A DNA stretch of 45,839 nt from NCBI GenBank assembly GCA_903789495.1, contig CAIFEQ010000014.1:1-45839 (forward strand), read 5' to 3'. The translations under genes and the position numbers were made by a program. The DNA comes from an uncultured Erysipelotrichaceae bacterium. GTDB lineage: Bacteria > Bacillota_I > Bacilli_A > Erysipelotrichales > Erysipelotrichaceae. Below the pieces are notes generated by a model. The model did no database searches. It was not told the DNA's origin and saw only the letters and a program-made list of their open reading frames with translations. Below are positions 41,107-45,839 of the stretch, in pieces; within the stretch, counting starts at the first letter, position 1; each line of letters opens with the position of its first letter.

Positions 41107-44100
41107 ATGACAAGGAGACAATTTTCAGGTATTTTCTTTGCGGCTGTATTAGCCGTTTTTAGTGCAGGGAACTCTCCCGGCGCTGTCATCCCTGTGCATG
41201 CGGATGGCGATTATGTCACGAGCGTTGTCTATAAGCTCAATGGCACAACGCTGACACCAGGTTCGGATGGCACCTATACCGTGGAAGATGGGACCAAGTA
41301 TGAGATTGATGTGACTTTCGCAGAATCTGAGGGCAATCAGTTTCCCACTCCCACATTCACGTATCAGCTGCCATCGGGAATCACGCCGGTCGCAACCAGC
41401 GGCAGCATGGATATTGTGTTTGATACCGGCAGCGGATCCATCACCTACAGCGGGAATACCTATTCCATCGACAGCAATGGCCTAGTTACCGTCAACTGGA
41501 ACACAAGTGACACCGAAGGCTATGCGGCTTTCCTGAACAGTACGAATGTCAGCTTTACCCTGATTTTTACAGGCGTCTTTAATAATACAAATAACTCACT
41601 GGTTTTCAGCAGCTCTGTTAAGAATAATGTCACCATCAGCGATACAGCGGCCGTTACGGTGGAAAAAACCGCCAGTGCATATGATGCCTCGACGAACACA
41701 GTCACATACACAGCTACCGTTACCGGTCAAACCGGGACGAGCACCAATGTCGTCGTTACGGATACGCTCAGCGGAACGGCGCTGACGCTGGATACGAGTT
41801 CCATATCCATCAGCAAGTCGCCGGATACCGCAGAAGATCCGGTACAGACCAGTGTGTCAGAAGATGGGTTTGTCTATACGATCCCCGTCGTAGCAGCAGG
41901 GGACGTCTATACGTTCACCTACACGGCTTCCGTCGATGTGGATGGGATAACCGGAACCGGTACCGCGTCCCAGACGGAAAACGATATCTCGGTCGTGTCT
42001 GACGAGAATACCACGCCAGTGACGGATACGACGGATCTGGCCGGTGATATTGACTATACGGATATTTCCAAAGATGCCGTACTGGTGTCGGAAACGGATA
42101 ACCAGGCGCTGGTCAAGTGGACCGTCACCTATGGCGATGCCGATGTTGCTGCGTCTCTGGCAGGATTCACCCTGACAGATACCCTGGCCTGGCTGAGCGA
42201 CAGACTTAGTTTTGACGTCAACGGTGTTGCCGGTGATGCATACAATGGCAATGATCCCGGACTGATCATCACAGCAACCACAACGACCAGTTCCGGAACT
42301 TCTGAGACGACTACCTATGTGTCATGGAGTGATCTGAATGTGACCAGCAGCAGTCAGAGCTGGAGCTGGACAATCCCAGACGACGCGGTAGGAAATACGG
42401 TATATACCATTGTTTATTACACGGTGTACGATACAACCGACCTGGTTACCAGAGCTTATCTTTCCAACACGGTGAATGATGGCCACAATCACAGTGCCAC
42501 TGACGGGGTCGCGATCGGCACCACCGATATCGGCATCACGAAAAGTCTTTCCGACATCAGTTACACTGATTACACGGCAACCTGGACGCTGACCCTCACG
42601 GTTCCGGCTGCCGGGCTGACGGATGCTTATCTGATCGATGAGTATCCGAACAAGCAGATCGACGGGGTAACGTATTATGACACGCTGTATTACGACGATA
42701 CTGCGGGGGCCTACGCGGTCACGGTAAGCGGTCTTCTGGATGGAGAAAGCTATACCCTGGATACGACAAATACGAATCATCTGCGGATTGATTTCTCCTC
42801 AAACTATACGGATACGGATGGAACGGCATATGAGCTGATGCCGTCCTCCGCATCCCGTACGATCACGGTGACGATCGTCACGAATATCAACCAGGAATGG
42901 CTGGCAGCTGCTGCCAGCAGCAGCAGTGTCAACTACCGTACCCATATCAATAAGGCAACCTTTTCTGGAAACAGTCAGTCTGTCACCGCAAGGGACAGAT
43001 TCTATACCAATCCGAGCGGTGTCTCCAAGTCTGCTTCCAAGAGCGGGTATCCTTTCGGCTATTATGCCTCACCGTATGATTCGTCCGCTTACTTTATCAC
43101 GACCAGTACTGCGGATTCGGATCTGCCGGTATGGAAGTTCCGGATCACCCTGAGCGGTGTCTATGGGGATATCACTGTCACGGATGAATTCGATACCGAT
43201 CTGTTTGAAATCGTCCCGGAAACAGCAGAACTGACGGATAACCGCCGGGTGATCGGCTATTCAACCTGGAATGGCAAATACTCTTACGTGGATGTTGAGG
43301 GAAATTCTTCCAAGGCCACGGTGACATCAATCGATACAGGGGCCACCTTCTACATCGCTTCGGAGGATATGCCGAAGTACAACAATGATGCCGACCTGTA
43401 CTATCCGACCTACTTCATTGACTACTACATCCGCGTCAAGGATGAGGAAGCGCTGCAGGAACTGCGCGAGATCTGTGCCGAAGAAGGAACGGATCTGACC
43501 GCCACGCTGACCAATTCGGTGACGTATGACAGAAACGTTGCCTCGGTCAGCTACTATTACACCTACGAAGGAGTCACAAAGGAAATCGTCAATGATGCCT
43601 ATGAGGGCGATGATGGCTATACCTATGCGGATTTCGAAATCGTCCTCAACCCGACCGCCGCCGACCTGGATCCGGATTCAGATACCCTGGAAGCTTCTGA
43701 CACCTGGTCAGACAGCCTGGCAGTCATGGCAGATTCCTTCGTCTTTACGGATGCCGACGGCAATGATATTTCCGACAGTGTCGTCTACGACATCTCGGGA
43801 CATACGGCTACCTTCACGATACCGGATGCGACAGCCGTTACCGTGACCTACTCGGCACGGATTCTCGGAACCGGATCGATTGAGTACAGCAATACGGCTA
43901 CTCTGATGGGCTATATTGCCGGGGATTCCTCAACGACTACGGTCAGTTCGACCGGTTCCGGCAGCGGCTCTCTGTTCCGGATCTATCTGCTGAAGTATGA
44001 AACCGGAAACCTGAACCAGACCCTGAGCGGGGCAGTCTTCTCCCTCTATCGGCTGGATCTACTGGGCAATAAGGTGCCTGTGACAGACAGTAACGGCAAC

Positions 44101-44718
44101 ATTGTGACGGTTACCACCGATGAGGAAGGAAAAGCGACGCTGTATGGCTCCCTGACCGATGATGGCTGGGCCCTCTATGAAAATGTGCAGTATTACCTCC
44201 ATGAGGAAACCGCCCCGGACGGCTACTACACCCTGGATGAGGACATTCCTTTCCAGGTCAACAGCAGTACACAGGACTGGGACAATTACCTGTATATCAA
44301 TGGCGATACCATTCTGATTCCGAATGAGGAGTGTGCCGAAATCACCTTTACCAAGGTCTGGGATGACGGAAGCGACCGGTACGGCGACCGGCCGGGCTCG
44401 GATGAGTTCGCCAGCTGGCTGCATCTCTATCAGACCGTTGACGGCGTCACAACCGAGGTGACGGATTACACGATTCAGATCACGGAGAACGGCAACAGCT
44501 GGCTGGTCCGCTTTACCGATCTGCCGATCATTGACGGTACTTACAGCGTGCAGGAAGTCATTCCTGATGACAGTACCTATACAGCAGATTATGGTTCGGA
44601 CGATACCGAGTATGTAACAGATGGCGGAACGCTGACCAATGTCAGCCACCACGTCACCACCTCTACGGTTCTGCAGACCAGAATCGTACCCGATACCGCC
44701 GACAGCAGGGCGGAGTAA
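41107..44718 (+). CDS. large secreted surface protein with SpaA and Cna_B domains
   Basis: 1203 residues from ATG at 41107 after GGGGGGCAAC; an in-frame ATG at 41095 would overlap that site. Signal peptide MTRRQFSGIFFAAVLAVF with a probable cut after VHA. Residues ~35-950 are threonine- and aspartate-rich beta domains, some like DUF11/isopeptide adhesin modules (VTVEKTASAYDASTNTVTYT, YTDISKDAVLV, FDTDLFEIVPETAEL). A SpaA-like prealbumin domain follows at ~950-1060 (FRIYLLKYETGNLNQTLSGA, HEETAPDGYY), then a Cna_B domain at ~1075-1185 (EITFTKVWDDGSD, SVQEV). The protein ends in TRIVPDTADSRAE with no hydrophobic anchor. Likely an extracellular adhesin or pilin-like stalk, attached in some other way or released. 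Confidence 0.87.
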   Translation: MTRRQFSGIFFAAVLAVFSAGNSPGAVIPVHADGDYVTSVVYKLNGTTLTPGSDGTYTVEDGTKYEIDVTFAESEGNQFPTPTFTYQLPSGITPVATSGSMDIVFDTGSGSITYSGNTYSIDSNGLVTVNWNTSDTEGYAAFLNSTNVSFTLIFTGVFNNTNNSLVFSSSVKNNVTISDTAAVTVEKTASAYDASTNTVTYTATVTGQTGTSTNVVVTDTLSGTALTLDTSSISISKSPDTAEDPVQTSVSEDGFVYTIPVVAAGDVYTFTYTASVDVDGITGTGTASQTENDISVVSDENTTPVTDTTDLAGDIDYTDISKDAVLVSETDNQALVKWTVTYGDADVAASLAGFTLTDTLAWLSDRLSFDVNGVAGDAYNGNDPGLIITATTTTSSGTSETTTYVSWSDLNVTSSSQSWSWTIPDDAVGNTVYTIVYYTVYDTTDLVTRAYLSNTVNDGHNHSATDGVAIGTTDIGITKSLSDISYTDYTATWTLTLTVPAAGLTDAYLIDEYPNKQIDGVTYYDTLYYDDTAGAYAVTVSGLLDGESYTLDTTNTNHLRIDFSSNYTDTDGTAYELMPSSASRTITVTIVTNINQEWLAAAASSSSVNYRTHINKATFSGNSQSVTARDRFYTNPSGVSKSASKSGYPFGYYASPYDSSAYFITTSTADSDLPVWKFRITLSGVYGDITVTDEFDTDLFEIVPETAELTDNRRVIGYSTWNGKYSYVDVEGNSSKATVTSIDTGATFYIASEDMPKYNNDADLYYPTYFIDYYIRVKDEEALQELREICAEEGTDLTATLTNSVTYDRNVASVSYYYTYEGVTKEIVNDAYEGDDGYTYADFEIVLNPTAADLDPDSDTLEASDTWSDSLAVMADSFVFTDADGNDISDSVVYDISGHTATFTIPDATAVTVTYSARILGTGSIEYSNTATLMGYIAGDSSTTTVSSTGSGSGSLFRIYLLKYETGNLNQTLSGAVFSLYRLDLLGNKVPVTDSNGNIVTVTTDEEGKATLYGSLTDDGWALYENVQYYLHEETAPDGYYTLDEDIPFQVNSSTQDWDNYLYINGDTILIPNEECAEITFTKVWDDGSDRYGDRPGSDEFASWLHLYQTVDGVTTEVTDYTIQITENGNSWLVRFTDLPIIDGTYSVQEVIPDDSTYTADYGSDDTEYVTDGGTLTNVSHHVTTSTVLQTRIVPDTADSRAE

Positions 44719-44727
44719 GCAGAATCA

Positions 44728-44756
44728 GGACCCGGGACATGAACCTGGGTCCTTTT
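44728..44756 (+). terminator. intrinsic terminator of the surface protein gene
   Basis: GGACCCGGG (44728-44736) pairs with CCTGGGTCC (44744-44752), followed by four T. It starts nine bases after the stop codon, so the gene has its natural end here. Confidence 0.85.
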
Positions 44757-44786
44757 CAGGTGTGGTAAAGAAGCATCCAGCGGTAC

Positions 44787-44824
44787 GAAAAGGGCTTCCG
44801 CCTGCCAAGGCAGACAGAAGCCCG
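44787..44824 (-). terminator. intrinsic terminator of the SPFH/RHH operon
   Basis: On the minus strand GGGCTTC (44823-44817) pairs with GAAGCCC (44798-44792), with an inner CTGCC/GGCAG stem, and is followed by TTTT. It lies just after the ribbon-helix-helix gene. Confidence 0.85.
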
Positions 44825-44841
44825 GGTTTTCCCTGCACATC

Positions 44842-45036
44842 CTACTTGATGTCAAAGTCCGGCTCTTCATCCAGCGTACGGGAGACATAGCGGCCGTCCT
44901 TTTTCCGCTGTTTGACGCATTCCGTCAGCAGATATTCGATCTGTCCGTTCACGGAGCGGAAATCATCTTCTGCCCAGGCGGCAATCTCGTTGTACAGCTT
45001 TTCACTCAGCCGCAGAGGGATCTGTTTCTTTTCCAT
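44842..45036 (-). CDS. small ribbon-helix-helix (Arc-like) DNA-binding protein
   Basis: 64 residues, with AGAAAGGAGTCC upstream. QIPLRLSEKLYNEIAAWAED is the beta strand and first helix, and RSVNGQIEYLLTECVKQRK the second helix of a ribbon-helix-helix fold of the Arc/MetJ type. The C-terminal 18 residues are acidic. It is 40 bases downstream of the SPFH gene and in the same operon. Whether it regulates that operon or works with the SPFH protein is not known. Confidence 0.85.
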   Translation of the reverse strand: MEKKQIPLRLSEKLYNEIAAWAEDDFRSVNGQIEYLLTECVKQRKKDGRYVSRTLDEEPDFDIK

Positions 45037-45076
45037 GAACGAAGGACTCCTTTCTTCTGAAATGGCGGGAAATCAA

Positions 45077-45839
45077 TCAGTAGAGGCTGCCGGAATTGAT
45101 CACCGGCTGGGCGTCATGCGAACCGCACAGGACCACCATCAGGTTGGAGACCATGGCGGCCTTTCTCTCTTCGTCCAGATCCACGGTACCGTTTTCCTTC
45201 AGCCGTTCCAGGGCCATTTCGACCATGCCGACGGCACCGTCCACGATCATCTTCCGGGCATCGATCACCGCGCTGGCCTGCTGTCTCTGCAGCATGACGG
45301 CGGCGATTTCCGGCGCATAGGCAAGATACGTGATCCGGGCTTCCAGGACTTCCAGACCGGCATTGTCCACCTTCTGCTGGATCAGATCCCGGATCCGCTC
45401 GGCCACGACCGTAGTGGAACCGCGCAGAGAACCGTCATCCGCCTTGCCATCGCCGGTGGTGTCGACATTGGGGGCCACATCATACGGGTAGATCTTGACG
45501 ATATCCCGGACGGCCGTATCGACCTGCAGGGAGAGATATTCCTTGTAGTTATCGACGTTGAAGACCGCCTTGGCCGTATCCTTGACCCGCCAGATGACCG
45601 CCACGCCGATCTCGACCGGATTGCCCAGCACATCATTGACCTTCTGCTTGGCATTGGACAGGGTCATGGCCTTCAGGGAGATTTTCTTGCTGATGGTGAC
45701 CGATTCCCCGCTTGCCTGCTTGGCCCGCAGGATGCTTTCTTCGCCGTTCTTGACGTCGCCGCTCTGCCCGAGTCTGGTCGTGGCGGCCGGGTTGACAGCC
45801 GAGACAAACGGGTTGACGAAATAGAAGCCTTCACTCTTC
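45077..45839 (-). CDS. SPFH/Band 7 domain protein (partial, 5' end outside window)
   Basis: 254 codons are visible from the right edge to the stop at 45077. The frame is open to the edge (KSEGFYFVNPFVSAVNPAAT at the visible start), so an internal ATG at 45667 is not the start. SPFH features: ISLKAMTLSNAKQKVNDVLG, VEIGVAVIWRVKDTAKAVFNV, TAVRDIVKIYPYD, ERIRDLIQQKVDNAGLEVLE and the coil AAVMLQRQQASAVIDARKMI. Such proteins form ring- or cage-like membrane microdomain scaffolds. Followed by a ribbon-helix-helix gene and a terminator. Confidence 0.92.
   Translation of the reverse strand, partial: KSEGFYFVNPFVSAVNPAATTRLGQSGDVKNGEESILRAKQASGESVTISKKISLKAMTLSNAKQKVNDVLGNPVEIGVAVIWRVKDTAKAVFNVDNYKEYLSLQVDTAVRDIVKIYPYDVAPNVDTTGDGKADDGSLRGSTTVVAERIRDLIQQKVDNAGLEVLEARITYLAYAPEIAAVMLQRQQASAVIDARKMIVDGAVGMVEMALERLKENGTVDLDEERKAAMVSNLMVVLCGSHDAQPVINSGSLY

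Noticed and set aside
1-45839. CRISPR array, insertion sequence or prophage
   Set aside because: No regularly spaced repeats, no transposase, integrase or phage structural motifs seen on either strand.

Overview
The window is about 46 kb of moderately GC-rich DNA from a Gram-positive, low-to-mid GC bacterium (Bacillota), probably gut-associated. The signs are AGGAGG-type ribosome binding sites, TTGACA/TATAAT-type promoters, lipobox lipoproteins, Cna_B/SpaA-type surface proteins, DUF24/HxlR and XRE regulators, and a two-glycosyltransferase glycolipid operon. Erysipelotrichia or Clostridia would fit, but that is a guess. I see no tRNA, rRNA, CRISPR array, insertion sequence or phage gene. The region looks like a patchwork of small accessory operons.

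Layout. 1-6.2 kb: a partial minus-strand gene, a large DUF6056-like membrane protein, two lipoproteins (one a metallo-beta-lactamase-fold hydrolase), a DUF7010-like gene broken by a UGA codon, and an unknown membrane protein. 6.3-12.7 kb: an alpha/beta hydrolase, a flavodoxin-fold reductase, small membrane proteins, a membrane protein/XRE regulator pair behind a clear promoter, a CPBP protease, an NAD-dependent epimerase and a DUF1905 protein. 12.8-16 kb: an ankyrin protein, an AraC regulator, then HbpS-like, DUF6485, HD and TIGR04076 proteins. 16-22.3 kb: an Fe-S aldo/keto reductase, a flavin reductase, a HXXEE/TetR pair with a perfect operator, and an iron-alcohol-dehydrogenase-like protein paired with a short-chain dehydrogenase. 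22.3-29 kb: an XRE/ImmA pair, membrane proteins, a methyltransferase remnant, a ZIP metal transporter, an AAA-DUF4143 ATPase and a broken small membrane protein. 29-34.6 kb: a lipoprotein, a P-loop kinase, an esterase, an HxlR regulator divergent from a flavin reductase/flavodoxin operon, and a MATE exporter behind a candidate attenuator. 34.8-44.8 kb: two large cell-surface proteins flank a divergent glycolipid glycosyltransferase operon. The window ends inside an SPFH gene on the minus strand, followed by a ribbon-helix-helix gene.

Two things stand out most. Four separate genes (4697, 22371, 25059, 28425) are each interrupted by one in-frame UGA, with the reading frame and homology-like sequence continuing intact beyond it, while UGA also serves as the normal stop of many neighbours. 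The MATE exporter at 33.3 kb has its own TTGACA-17-TATAAC promoter and an intrinsic terminator between promoter and ribosome binding site, which is the layout of a riboswitch or attenuator of a class I do not recognise. Also notable are an iron-ADH family protein that appears to have lost all its metal ligands, several well-formed operators next to their likely regulators, and two large Cna_B-type surface proteins without sortase signals.
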